From: Mactromeris polynyma
Lineage: Eukaryota > Mollusca > Bivalvia > Venerida > Mactridae
DNA: 64,000 nucleotides
Direction: 5' to 3'
NCBI GenBank assembly: GCA_032209605.1
Contig: JASFXZ010000026.1
Location: forward strand, 496,001 to 560,000
Of the stretch, positions 51,201-62,712 are shown in pieces. Both the position numbers and the translations under genes were made by a program. How positions within the stretch are numbered: the first letter of the stretch is position 1; every line of letters starts with the position of its first letter. Below the pieces are notes generated by a model that made no database searches, was not told where the DNA came from, and saw only the letters and a program-made list of their open reading frames with translations.

Positions 51201-51839
51201 TGAACGAGTTCATATTGTTTAACTTAAATTTTGGCTTATAAAGTTTCTGATTAGATATTTTGATATTATGTTCATTTCAAATTACATTATGATCATTTAT
51301 ATGTCTTCTTACAAAAACCCTATGCAGTGGCATTCATATCCTATGGTCACATTTCTGTTCCAACCTGTTCCAATATTAATTCAAAGTAGCTAAAATAGAT
51401 TTGAAAATTGCAAATTAAACAATGAAACAAAACCCAATGCTTTGTTATTTTGTATGGAAACATTCATATTTAGTAAATCTATAGAAAGATTGTTAAAATT
51501 ATGTCACTGGGGTCAAAACTGTCCCTGTCCCAAGGGGGTGTCACTTCTTTTCTATAGAGGTATATAAGAGACTTTTTAAAACTCATACATACAATTATAA
51601 AAACACTACAAGAATATACTAAACCAACTTTCACTTTAATGATGGTAACCAATTTTTGTTGCATTATCATGCTGCTGTCGGCTATCGTGGCAGTGTCACG
51701 GAATGCATGCATGTTTGGTCAGCAGTTTCAGATCCTCTGGCTTGCTTGTTTTAAAACAGAATAAGTGAATGCCACTTCTTGCTGTTTCAGTACATAGATT
51801 TGTCTAACATATCTGTTTTCTTTTTTTATATTTAAACAG

Positions 51840-52087
51840 ACAAAATGGTGGACACGACATATGAGGATTTGCTCATTATCATAACAGGCGCAGACACAGT
51901 CCCCCCATGTGGTTTTGAAACAAACTTAACAATTGAGTTTTATGTAAATGAAGCCAACGTCAGAAGATTATCATTTTCTTCTACCTGCTCCATGACATTG
52001 AGCCTTCCCAGAGGAAAACAGCCAGAAGAACTCAAAGATGATTTGATGATGAGTCTGAAAGACCCCTGTGGTTTTGATAAGGTTTAA
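51840..52087 (+). CDS. HECT C-lobe exon with catalytic Cys
   Basis: Encodes LLIIITGADTVPPCGFETNL, followed by RRLSFSSTCSMTLSLPRG and CGFDKV-stop. The Cys in STC occupies the ubiquitin-thioester position of HECT domains (T-C-x-x-x-L-x-L-P), so the catalytic residue is conserved although upstream exons are broken. Confidence 0.85.
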
Positions 52088-52362
52088 CTTAAATTGGAAG
52101 GAAAGGTGCATAGGCATGCAACAATACAAATAAAATACAAACATTATATGGAAGTTCATGTATTAAAAACAAGCAAGCATACTTTTCATAATGTGATGTT
52201 TTCTTAAGTTTTAACTGAATTCAGTATGGAACTTGTCTGCTATATAATTACATTAAAAAATGACATTTCATTCAAGAATATGTATGCATATTTGCTATCT
52301 CACACATGTATGTTGTTTAGAAATATTTTGTATTATTATAATTAACTGTATTATCACTGTAT

Positions 52363-52565
52363 TACAGTGGTATTCTGGTGGTAAATTTGGGTGGTATTCC
52401 ACTGAAAGTTTACCGCCGGTATTCCAGTGGTATTTCATTGGAATACTGGCGGTAAAATTACGTGGTATACCAGTGAATTTTACCGCCGGTAATCCAGTGG
52501 AATACCACGTTATTTTACCGCAGGAATTCCAGTGGTATTTTATTGCTTTTTTTACTGGGGCAAGC
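52363..52565. repeat. Palindromic word array (GGTATTCCAGTGG / TTACCGCCGG)
   Basis: GTGGTATTCCACTG, CCAGTGGTATTTCA, TTTTACCGCCGGTAATCC and their inverses alternate over 200 bp, giving open frames on both strands. It starts about 275 bp after the HECT stop codon and would form strong hairpins in a transcript. Confidence 0.65.
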
Positions 52566-54280
52566 AGTACGCTGTGCAAGTAAGTTGAAAGGAGGGTGTA
52601 TTGGTTTGAGGCTGCCCGAGAGAAAGAGTGTAAATAGTCTTTATTTACAAGAACCATTACCATTCTGTCAGTCATTTATGACCTCTGTCACCAATATTCT
52701 TCTGCTAGTGTTATGTACCTTTGGAATTTGACATAGAGGGGGAGACATATGTTGTTTTTTTTAAAAATCTCTAGTTTATAATAATAACAGTGCTAGATCA
52801 GTTGTTAAAATATATTGTAAGCGTACTTTATAAATATTGTCTCAATTTGGAAGACACTTCTTATGTATTTGTGGATGTTTTATTTGAACATATCTAGTTG
52901 ACTGTTGATGGTAGCATTCATATCTAATTATTATTGATTTCAGCTTAAATTAAAAACAATATTTATTGCTAAGGAAAATATTTAACAAATAACATTTTGT
53001 TTTATTTGATATGATCATTTTTTCATTGGCATTCTGTACTTGCATATTTTAGGCTGTAAGACTTTTGATAGTCTGAATAGCATGAACACCATGCACCTTC
53101 AACAATTAAAAATAAAATCTGCATTTAGTATGTAAGTGTATTTTTAAAAGGTATTAATACATTTTGTTAGACAGTCATTTTCTGAGTTACAGTTAAAACA
53201 AATGTAATTTAAATGATTGTCTAAATCCTTATTTTGTTCAATCAATTTATAGAGTCAGTATAAGGTGAACATGTCACAATAAATTCTGCATAACACAATG
53301 CTTCACAATGACTTTGTTGTATACCATAGTAATGTATGTGTATGCTTTAATGCGTAAGCAATGGCTGTAGTGCTTGTAAAGTTTCCTCAAACTATGTTAA
53401 GGACAAACCCTTTTCTTTAATGTAGTTCATTTTTAAACTTCTGTGCAGACTTTCATACATGTTATATACCTTTAAGGTTATTTACTGTTCTTTATGACTT
53501 TAAAAGAATCATTTGCAACAAAAAAGTTCAGTTTCAAAAGTATTCCATTTTGATTTTTTCAATATGGTGAACTTTACTAAAATTTCAAACACAATATTTC
53601 ACCATGTCTTGATGTTCAAACAATGTTTCCTGATTTGTTAATTCCATTTCTAATTTTGGGCAAAACTTTTTTAAATATTTTCATTCTTCAGATACACAAA
53701 ATAGAAAGTCTCAAATTTATGTAATAATGTGCAGAATGAAATCTGTTTTCTTTTTTAGTACTCTAGTGCCCACCTTGATCAGAAATTGTTTTGCATCATG
53801 TACATGTGGTTCTATAAATGGTAAACAAAATATGCTTAATAGAAATTAATTATGTGGTCCTGAGATATTTTATCTCCTATCTGCATGTAGTGCAGGTTCT
53901 TACACCTTTAGAAGTTCTTCAGTGACTTCTATCAAAGGATAAGTAAACATGAACACAATTTCACAAATCAATTTCAAGTTTTAAGTAAAGCAAACTTGAA
54001 GGATTTCATTCAATGGATTGGTCACATATGTTTACTGTCCAATTCGTTAGATTTTCATGATTAAGTTATTTCCTTAAGATTTTTCGATAAAAGGACCCAT
54101 CATGTACACCCTTATGCTCACCGGTCTTTTACCAACTGCAAGTATATGATGATAAAGTAGGAAACATATTTTTCAAGTTTAAAATGCCTAAAATGTTTTG
54201 GCTGAGAGCTATTTGTTAGTTAAATTTGGTTGAGATGTTTACCTATTGTAAGCATGATTGCTTTGAAGCGTTGTGTAGAA

Positions 54281-54405
54281 TGTTATGGAAAAAAATCACG
54301 TTCTATTGCAAATTATGAATAAAAGTCATGTTTTATTGCGAGTTATGAAGAAAAATCATGTTCTATAGCAAGTTATGAAAAAAATCATGTTCTATTGCAA
54401 GTTTT
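54281..54405 (+). repeat. About 33-bp tandem repeat, 4 units
   Basis: Units follow the form TTATGAAGAAAAATCATGTT + CTATTGCAAG, with substitutions. Confidence 0.75.
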
Positions 54406-56854
54406 CTTTTTATCTTTCATACTGCCATAGGCATATTTCATTGTATTGTATTTTACTTGTGAAGTACTTTTTTCAATTTTGTGGGAGGCATATAGATTTT
54501 GTTTGTCCCTACATACTGTCTGTCTGTTCATCGTTATGAATATTATGATGAGATGGTGTGTTGTGCTCATGACCAAGGTCCAGGTCGCAAGATGTCAAAT
54601 GTTAAAATTTGCCCCATGGCATAACTTCATCATTTGTTGTAAAATTTTAAAATAATTTGGCTAAAGTAATGTTGAGACAGTGTGTTGCACACACGACATA
54701 GGTCAATACATCAACTATCAAGCACACCAGGAGAACAATTTAGTTTTATTCGTGTTCATCAACCATTGCGAAGATAAATATTCAATAGACACAGTCCTTT
54801 ATCTGAGTTACAGTGGACGTAGCTGTCTTTTGTATATGAATATTTAAACTATGATGCGTTCAGTTACATTAGCCAGTGTACATGCCACAAACTATACTGT
54901 TACAGTATTAATCAGTGTTACACACTTACATGGTTGATTTTCTTAGTATCTTATGCTTGTGTTTATTAACCATCAGTTTTGTTGATGTTGCCTGTTATTG
55001 TTATATTGTATTGCTCACCTGTTTTAGCTCACATGAATACCAAGTGCTGCAGATGAGCTATTGTAATCGCCCAGTCTTTAAAATATTTAGTTGAAACGTT
55101 TGTCTAAATAAGAGTAAGTTGAGAGTCCTTACTTGGTCTTGTGGGGTCAAGAACTACAACAATGGGTCCAATCATTGTGAATGCATTAGAGGCCGCATTT
55201 TTTAGTTCGGGGTTTATAGCCACGGCACTCAAGTGAGCGACTAAGAGCAATTATGACACTTGTTTGCTAATTAATTATCCTTTTTAATTGTTCTGATAAT
55301 AGTTTTGCAAAATCCAGAATATTGTTACCTTATATATGGCATTGTCTATTGATTCTGTATAAATCATGATCATACAAATCATCATATTAAAAACATAGAC
55401 ATGTATGTGACTATAAAAAGCTCAAACTCTTTGGCTTTTCGATATGTATACATGAAAAGATTATTTTATTATCTAAATTAACACTGCTTTTCTGTGATGT
55501 GGTTCAAACAAGAGCATTTAAGTGTAACAGCAAAAAAGGACCTTCCTCCTGCTGAAAAGTCAAAATATGATCTGTAAGCAATCAGTACACAACAGTTTCT
55601 CAAAAACCATTTCGTCAACAATTGTCATATACAACAATTCATTAAATGTGACATTTGGTCTGAAAGGACATTACTTTGACAGGAAAACTCAGACAATTTG
55701 TCAAAATGTATTTTGTAAACTGCGACAATTTGTAGCAAATGTAAAATGTGGTAAAATGAACAACTTAATCATGTTTTCTTGCTGGTAAGGAAAGCCCGCT
55801 GCTTGTGTGTGCATAAATTTAATTATTAATCGGTCTTAATGTTTTGGAGCCTATTGGAAGACTGAGGAAGACAAAGCTATGCTTAAGTTTTATCATTGAT
55901 GCCACCATAGCACTGATGACCAAAATACTAGTATACATTGTTACGATGTTAAATCACAATTGATGAGTTATATTTATAAGTATTACTTAGATAATTTGAC
56001 GAATTGTTGTACATGACTTAGTGTCCTATTCGACAAACTGGATTTAGACAAATTATCGTAGACCCGTTAGCAACATTTTGCAACATTGATAACTGACCAG
56101 ACTTTGGAAGGGCTTACTGCACTGTTTTCTTTTTGGGGGCAAATAGCCATTTTCAAATGAACAGTTTTTTGGTTTAAAACTTGACATCAATGTAACAGTA
56201 ACTTTTTAAAATTAAAATATGTAACAAACAGCACTGTTCACTTTGTTATGATTACACCCCACTAAAGCCTGACAGATATTATTTGGGCATTGTCTGTCTG
56301 TCCATATGTCTGACATGCATTTCTTTCCGGAGCCATGTGTTTGTACTGGTCTGAAAGATTTCATTAATACTTGACCGAAGTGTGTATATGTATATGAGGA
56401 TCATGCAGGCAAAGTTTTGTTCTGGCACTCTAGTTCACTCTTGTTCAAGGCAGAGTGATGGCTCTTGTTACTTATACTCTCTTAGCAATTTATTTGTCAT
56501 CTTTTTCGGGGGATATGAATTCATAGAATTTGTTAGTTGTGCATGATATAAATGACTCCAGTCTCGCTGAGGTGATCTTTAGTGATGACAGCAGTGAGAA
56601 CTTTAGGTTGCAGTTCTTTGCAGAAGCTTTAAGTATATCACGCTAGCTCTGTTATGGCCATAGCAGCTAGTTCACCAGTCTTTGCAAATCCAGTATGACA
56701 GTTTTGGAGTGAATCAAAACATTCACAGTTGTTCATTGCACATTAGTGCATTAATGTTATATTCGCATTGCCATTGTAAGTCTTTGCCATGCTGATTAGG
56801 CACTGTTTACAGGGACGCATGACATTAGCCTTAATGTGACCGGGCCTCAGCAGC

Positions 56855-57000
56855 TGTAGAGCCAGTGAAGGCTCAATATGGTGCCAAAGGAAAGCGCTGG
56901 TTTGAATCCAAGTCGATCCTTTGAGACTAACAACGCCATTCAAATGAAAAAAACGAAGACGGTGGGGGTGTTAAACCCAACAAATCTAAACCAAACCTAA
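56855..57000 (+). repeat. SINE family 1 fragment
   Basis: GGAAAGCGCTGGTTTGAATC, AGTCGATCCTTTGAGACT and GGGTGTTAAACCC match the distal body of the family 1 SINE. The head is missing. Confidence 0.5.
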
Positions 57001-57234
57001 GGAGTCGTAACTGAACAATGGAAAGTCCAACAAGCAGAGTATCTACTATTTACTCTCGTACTTCCTTTGTTGGTCTAGTGTTTATAACAGGACATACACT
57101 ATGAGTTTTTTTGTCCAAGTGTATTAAACACCGCGTCGCATATCCACACCAAGCAATATATCCATGTCTTTCGTCAATACAGAGGTTAGTTTGATTGCAG
57201 GCTGCACCATACTTTCTCTACACATATTAATGTA

Positions 57235-57415
57235 GAATGTCTGTAAGAGACTGACACTTTTCCCTTTTGAATCAGTGGTGGGAGATGAATGATATCCAAA
57301 AAGATTTAGTCAAAATATCACAGTAACCATAGCCGGACAGGGCTGGGGTTTGAACCCACGATCCTCAGATGAACAGTCGTGAATGCTACTAAGTGCGCTT
57401 CAAGGGCCGCCTTAA
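57235..57415 (-). repeat. SINE family 1 copy
   Basis: On the minus strand a tRNA-like head with GTGGGTTCAAACCCCAG (box B) leads into the body (inverse of AATCAGTGGTGGGAGATGAA and AAGAGACTGACACTTTTCCC). Confidence 0.6.
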
Positions 57416-58405
57416 TTGATTGATATGTGTCCACGAAACCTTCTACAACTGTTCATGATGTCTATAGCTAGAGGTGACAAAAACGGTTCTTAAAGGTTGA
57501 GGTCAAAGTTCCAGGTCAATGAAGTTTTATGTCTGCTTCATATCTACTGAATTCTTCAAGGAATTTTCATGGAACATCAGAATACTTGTCTAAGATGATG
57601 TGGAGAATCCACAAGTGAGCCACACTAAATCAAGGTAGCAGTCACATTTAACAGACGTAGGATCGAGCCTATCACTCCTATCCTATACTAGACCGACATT
57701 GTAAAGTCAGAGTGATCTCGTAACACAGGGGACATTGTCCGTGTCCCTGAGCCCGTATTCACTAAAGTCTCAAATTTCAGTTTCAGACTTAAGCTTTTAA
57801 GTTGACAATTAAGCTTTAAAGGTTAAATTTATAGGCAATGACTGCATGCAGAAGAACTATTGAAATGATTTAGATGCACATTTTGAGATATTTAAATTTA
57901 TTCTGTGCTCTATGGAGAAGTAATAGTTTAAAGTCTAAGTATTAAACTCAGACTTAAAACGTTAGTGAAGACGGGTCCAGGATACAAAACATGACATTTT
58001 AAACATCAACAGTTATTGTAGATATAAAATAGATTGGGCTGAGAATTTCACTTTCACAATAAATGAAATCGATTTATTGAATAAAGAAAGGCATATTTTA
58101 CATTTATGCATTAATTTAATGATCAGTGCTTATTCATGGTCTTACATTAAACCTTGAAAATACAAAGCAACCACATATTCATTACAAATGGCGCGATGCA
58201 TAATGCATGTGTATTTACCGGATAGAAATACATGTACATGTTGTATATATCAAACAGACATGTTTTTGTAGAACAGATACTACATATATAAATATATGAT
58301 AAATATATAAAATGAATTCTGACCAAACATTTAAATAACATATACTATAAGAAAAAGTTAAATTTTCTGAATTTCAACACAGTCTGTATTTGGAAAACAC
58401 CCTCT

Positions 58406-60670
58406 TCATGTGCGACTGAGTTCACAGAGAATTTCCCGTCGGAGTGTTTGGTAGAGAATAACTGCCGAATCACCACAGTCCGGCCTCTGGAGGTCATGGT
58501 CGTCCATAATCATGGTGCAAATTTCAAAAACGGTTGCGTCACAAGTAATGTTGCTTTTAAGCACACACTCTTCCAAACATGAATCAACATGAGCTCGAGG
58601 AACGGCGCACAGGTAATCTTGAGCGCCGTATAATTCTGGACACGTGTACATTGTAACCGGGCGGCCACTTGGACTGTTGTCGTTGCGAACAGGTCTTATG
58701 CGATGACAGTTCCAGAGTTGCAAACTTTATCAAGTTCATCCTGGAAATAGACAAACCGTTATGTTAAACACACAGAACATGTTATCACAGGTGCATAATG
58801 CATTGTGTCTACTTGAACCCATTTACTGATATTAAAGGGACTGAACACCAGATGAAGAAATGTCAGAAAACAAGAAAAATGTCAAAATTCCAATAATTTT
58901 GCTTATCGGTTTATTTTTAAGACCTGAAACTCTAATTCAGCATAGATTTTATTCATTTCCATTCACCAAGTTTTACCCCGTTTACCGACGTTGTATCTAT
59001 TTATGCTCTGTCTTCATCAATTCATGTCAATTCACGCTACAAGTAAATTTACAGTGAGGCACGATAGCTTAGTGTTAAACGCGTCGGTTTGTTTGTTTGT
59101 TTGTTTATATGGGGGTTAACGCCCTTATCAACACCTTTTAGGCTATTTCAAAAGCGGTCAGGGTTTTCCTGGTTGCGATAACCAGTGCTTTCCTTGGATC
59201 TTCGCAAGCGACTGACAGCTTCCCATTTGCATCAGTGGTGGGAAGCAAGTGACCTCAGGACACGCCTTTGGTCAACACATCGCAAAGTCCGTTGCCGGTC
59301 GTCATGGCGATCGAACCCACGACCTTCGGACTGGGAGTCTAGTGCGCTACCAACTGAGCTTACCGGGCCGGCGTAAACGTGTCGGACAGCGTTTTATCTC
59401 ACGATGAAGTGTTTGTTGGTTAAATTCACGCCGGAGACAAAATTCTTTTATATTTTAAATTATAACCTGAAACATCGTCATATTGCCCAAATAAGGGAAA
59501 CAAGATAAAAAGAGAGGAAATCATGGGAACCTGGTCAAAGTCACCAAAAATCTTGAGTTCTGTTGATATAGCTTCTAGAGCTATTGACACATTGAGAACA
59601 ATTTTACTTGTACATGGTCGATCTGGATATAAACACGTAGGCTTTAAATGCATAACGATGTACGCAGAATTTGTATTCGTTATAAATAATTCACCGATGC
59701 AAATTTAACAAATGCTCATATCATTCTAACTATGATGTCTGCGTTAATACGAAATTAGACGCCTAAGACAAAGACTTCCATCGCATAGTCACTGGGTATG
59801 AACATGTATTTTAAATGAATTTAGTCCGAAATAACATTGAGACAATACCTGTATAACATCCATGAAGCAGAACTGCAGCAGTGCTTTGTCTAAAAGGCCC
59901 CCCGTGTAACCTCCAGTGCTCTCTAACAGCTTGAAAAAGTCCATCCAGTACTGGACATTCTGCGTTCGTAGTATGCCCCACCATCTTTCTATTCTTTGGT
60001 TCCTATTGCTAGAACCGACCAGACAGCAATTTAGTACATCATGACCTTCTGTAATACTTCTCAGATACATGTGTATGTCTCTCACATAGCAGTTTTCTGT
60101 ACCCAAATCGGCCCTTACTCTTAATGGGCAACCGTTCAACATATTTACCGTCTCTGTGTAGTATCCCGATACCAGCTTCGGATCGTTGTTGGTTTTATAT
60201 GCCTCCAACCACAAAACATATCTCGAAAAACCATCAATAGCACCATGTATGCAAATACCGAATGGTTTAAGTTTATCGTAACCATCAATATGCCACAGGT
60301 AATTTGGGCCTAAGTTCAAATATACTCTTCTCTGCAGACAACGTCGTTGTCGAAGTTTAATGCCATTAGGGTCAAAAATGTGCAAAAGTTCTCCGATTGT
60401 CTCTTGCGTAACACTGTAACCATTTTGAATGCACTTCAGGTGCATCATTTTGTATCCGTGTTGTTTGCCAGAATGTTCAAGTTCATTTATTAAAAACAAT
60501 GCCACATCAGTAATATCACTGTAATTTTTCTTACGAAACAATCCCAAACGATTCAAAATTCGTTTTAATGTCCTGAGGCTTATATTTATCTCATGTTTCT
60601 TAGATAAACACATAATTATAACCGAATAATTAAGTCCAAGTTGAAAGTATTTGCGTATGGCTTCATCCAT
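58406..60670 (-). pseudogene. DDE integrase/transposase gene of the giant element (two exons)
   Basis: Exon 1 is 59849-60670 (274 codons) and ends ...FCFMDVIQ|GTATTG. Exon 2 is 58406-58740, from CAG|GATGAACTTGATAAAG to the stop. Residues 1-50 hold a helix-turn-helix (ISLRTLKRILNRLGLFRKKN). The catalytic core has D129 in YLWHIDGYDKLKPFGICIHG, D188 in RVRADLGTEN and E228 in NRNQRIERWWG. The C-terminus (LWNCHRIRPVRND, CPELYGAQDYLC) is typical of the metazoan integrase-core proteins with this WHIDGYDK signature. These belong to the rve-like fold and cut and join DNA ends. Exon 2 is shifted by one missing base near 58718, and restoring one base gives a 112-codon exon. The gene starts about 75 bp inside the right terminal repeat, as expected for the element's own transposase. 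Its assignment to a named superfamily (IS3EU-like is one idea) is unproven. Confidence 0.85.
59090..59376 (-). repeat. SINE family 1, complete, with (AAAC)n tail
   Basis: The minus strand starts GGCCCGGTAAGCTCAGTTGG (box A), has box B GTGGGTTCGATCG and a conserved body, and ends in a GTTT run on the plus strand (59090-59108). It lies within the integrase intron (58741-59848), so it was acquired after the element's formation. Confidence 0.8.
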
Positions 60671-60744
60671 TGTAAAAGGCGGAGTGTCACGTCAGTTCAC
60701 ACTTGTACTTTGTTTGAGGTTAACTTAATCTATTCACTTTATAA

Positions 60745-61111
60745 CGATTAGCTAAGTCATAATTATGAGTTAGTTTCTCCTAATTATGAGTTAGTATCTC
60801 CTAATTAGGACTTAGTATCTCCTAATTATGAGATAGTATCTCCTAATTATGAGTTAGTATCTCCTAATTATGAGTTAGTATCTCCTAATTATGAGTTAGT
60901 ATCTCCTAATTATGAGTTAGTATCTCCTAATTATGAGTTAGTATCTCCTAATTATGAGTTAGTATCTCCTAATTATGAGTTAGTATCTCCTAATTATGAG
61001 TTAGTATCTTCTAATTATGAGTTAGTATCTCCTAATTAGGAGATAGTAAGTCGTAATTAGGAGATAGTATACTGGAAAATATTTTTCACTTTGGCACCTG
61101 GACGCTTCCAT
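60745..61111 (-). repeat. Right terminal inverted repeat with 21-bp satellite
   Basis: The outer 57 bp match the left end. The inner 300 bp are about 14-15 tandem copies of a 21-bp unit, TAGTATCTCCTAATTATGAG + T, with occasional TTAGGA variants. The inner border (AGTCATAATTATGAGTTAG) also matches the left repeat, so the length difference (about 365 versus 90 bp) is due to satellite expansion. Confidence 0.92.
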
Positions 61112-61119
61112 AGGAATAT

Positions 61120-62712
61120 GACTAAATCTTAACATATATGTATATAAGTTTGATAACACCGGAGCAATCTCTCGTTTTGCATAGGTAAGATGTTCATACA
61201 CTACATGGTCATCACTGCCGGCCTTTCCTTTCGGTAAAGTTTGTATAGCCTTCTCTACTGTTTCCGTACTCACAAATGCACTTTTATCAATCTTTAATAA
61301 ACTAAAATGTTCGTTCACCGTAGATTCAACGACTTTCCTCCACTCATCATCAAATGCTCGCGCCTCTGACTGTGAGTATAAATCTTTGAAGTATAGACCC
61401 CATTGTTCAAACTTTTCTCGGCCTCTACACATTTCGCCGTTAAATATTATTCCTGCCCCAGCTCTAGATTTAGTCGATTGGTTGTGATTTTAAAGTTTTC
61501 CAAAAGTTAACATCGTTTGTCTCTGCTTCATTTTCTAGCTTCTGGTCAAGAGATTGTAAGTACTTTTGGATACATTGTCTATGACGACGTCTAAAATCAG
61601 TTTTGAGACGTTTATAATGTAGGAGCACAAGCGATCCCTTATTTCGAGGTCTACCTGCTTTACACCAATCTTCTCTTGAACGCTTCATTCTATTATGTAA
61701 ATCACCCAACTCTGCGTTCCAGTAAGGTTTTAGAAAGACACAAAAACGTTTTCGGGGGAACACATTATTAGCATAAGAAACTAATTTGTCACACAATGTA
61801 TGATATAAATGGTCAATACCTTGTTCATCAAGTTTGCTATGTGTATATCTATTTAAGTCTACATCTCCTACAATGAGAGTTTGGTATGAATACACATTTT
61901 CATCATTGGTTTTCATCCAGTTCACACTATGCTCTATATTTTGATACTCGCTGTTAGAAATATGGCATGCAAATACAGCATAGAATAGGTCTATGTCTAG
62001 AAATATTCAAGCAATGATCATCTGCTATCTCACAATGCAATATTAAATCTACATATTCCACAGGTAATAAAACATAGTCAATCATAGATACAAACTGATT
62101 ATCATGCGACACATAAGAGTTCCTAGGACCATGACATAGAGGTGAACAATTTACAGCATTAAGATTACAGTCGGACATAAACTTCAATAAATGTTTGTCA
62201 CGTGTGCGATAGTTCACAGTATTAACCCGTGCATTAAAATCACCTAGGAAGACCGTTAATCCTTGATTACAGTACGAAACATACAAGTCATACAGTAATG
62301 CTATACAATCATCGTATTTATCTATACTGTGATTAGAACATGGCAAATATACCTAAAATATAAATACATAATCTTTAGGCGAGACTTGTAACTGTATACC
62401 AATAATTCTATCACTGTCAATATTCAATGGTACTATATAATTGTCATATTTCCTATGCCATAGAATGGCAACACCTCCTTTCCCAATCTTCCGCTTGTTA
62501 CTTATATTCATCAAGTCATTATCACATACCGCGTGATAGTTGTAACAACTGGAAATTGTCTCCAAAAAGTATAAATTATTCGGATTTAGCCAATGCTCCG
62601 AAATTCCGCATATATCTATTTCTCCTACTGTAATAACATCACACAGGTAGGACGCACTAGACATAACACCTGTCACATTCCAGGTTAAGACATTCAGCCA
62701 GTTATGATTCAT
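61120..62712 (-). pseudogene. LINE copy A, 5' half: endonuclease and pre-RT region
   Basis: From M at 62712: LTWNVTGVMSSASYLCDVIT (first Asn of the APE-type endonuclease), ICGISEHWL (Glu), then, after an in-frame TAG at 62353-62355, FLGDFNARV (Asp/Asn), SMIDYVLL (Asp) and SRHRPI (His). A frameshift precedes WMKTNDENVYSYQTL near 61925, and another near 61440 leads to FEQWGLYFKDLYSQSEA and KAIQTLPKGKAGSDDHVVYE, the region just before RT. It stops at ...RFSHIP, where the giant element begins. Its continuation is at 34104 and below. Confidence 0.88.

Larger units (their letters stand above)
34253..52087 (+). pseudogene. HECT-type E3 ubiquitin ligase (novel N-term, UIM, HECT), disrupted
   Basis: About 13 exons: 34253-34345, 36944-~37607, 40040-40111, 40994-41062, 41218-41244, 41876-41950, ~42330-42387, 43044-43130, 43877-44088, 45251-45509, 47399-47553, 49141-49379 and 51840-52087. 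Most splice phases agree. The predicted product is about 750 residues. The N-terminal GIPERDINRLIEEK/IDEETLSNIDD segment looks like a small helical domain. Next come a basic-then-acidic linker, a ubiquitin-interacting motif (DEQLQQALQQSLQDS), and a HECT domain most like that of G2E3-type ligases, ending with the active-site segment FSSTCSMTLSLP. HECT ligases take ubiquitin on that Cys and pass it to substrates. The breaks are a shift in an (AT)n run near 37200, a further frame problem before 37607, an in-frame TAG at 44010-44012, and a 2-base shift just after it. Confidence 0.82.
52590..58405. other. No gene seen; interior of giant element
   Basis: AT-rich DNA between the two converging genes. 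It contains a short 33-bp-period repeat (54281-54405), dispersed CTGTCTGTCC-type fragments (about 54480-54720 and 56270-56470) and SINE pieces at 56.9 and 57.3 kb. I could not recognise any further cargo gene. Confidence 0.45.
34105..61111. mobile_element. Giant (27.0-kb) DNA transposon carrying integrase and HECT ligase genes
   Basis: The left end (ATGGAAGCGTCCAGGTGCC...) and the reverse complement of the right end are identical for about 57 bp apart from one base. They are flanked by GGGAATAT (34097-34104) and AGGAATAT (61112-61119), an 8-bp duplication with one mismatch or a perfect 7-bp one. The flanks are the two halves of one LINE reading frame: SHIP just outside the right end and IPDRMKRG just outside the left end. 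That shows a single insertion into a pre-existing LINE. Inside, a DDE integrase gene starts about 75 bp from the right terminal repeat and a HECT ligase gene about 60 bp from the left terminal repeat, converging. SINEs, MITEs and dispersed repeats sit in introns and between the genes. The superfamily is not certain. Confidence 0.88.

Noticed and set aside
58406..58723. Independent cysteine-rich secreted protein
   Set aside because: The sequence LWNCHRIRPV...CPELYGAQDYLC is the C-terminal exon of the integrase, reached by a clean acceptor at 58740 with a one-base shift. No signal peptide is present.
34105..61111. Polinton/Maverick or a DNA virus insertion
   Set aside because: No DNA polymerase B, packaging ATPase, capsid or protease was found, the ends do not begin with AG, and the duplication is 7-8 bp rather than 6.
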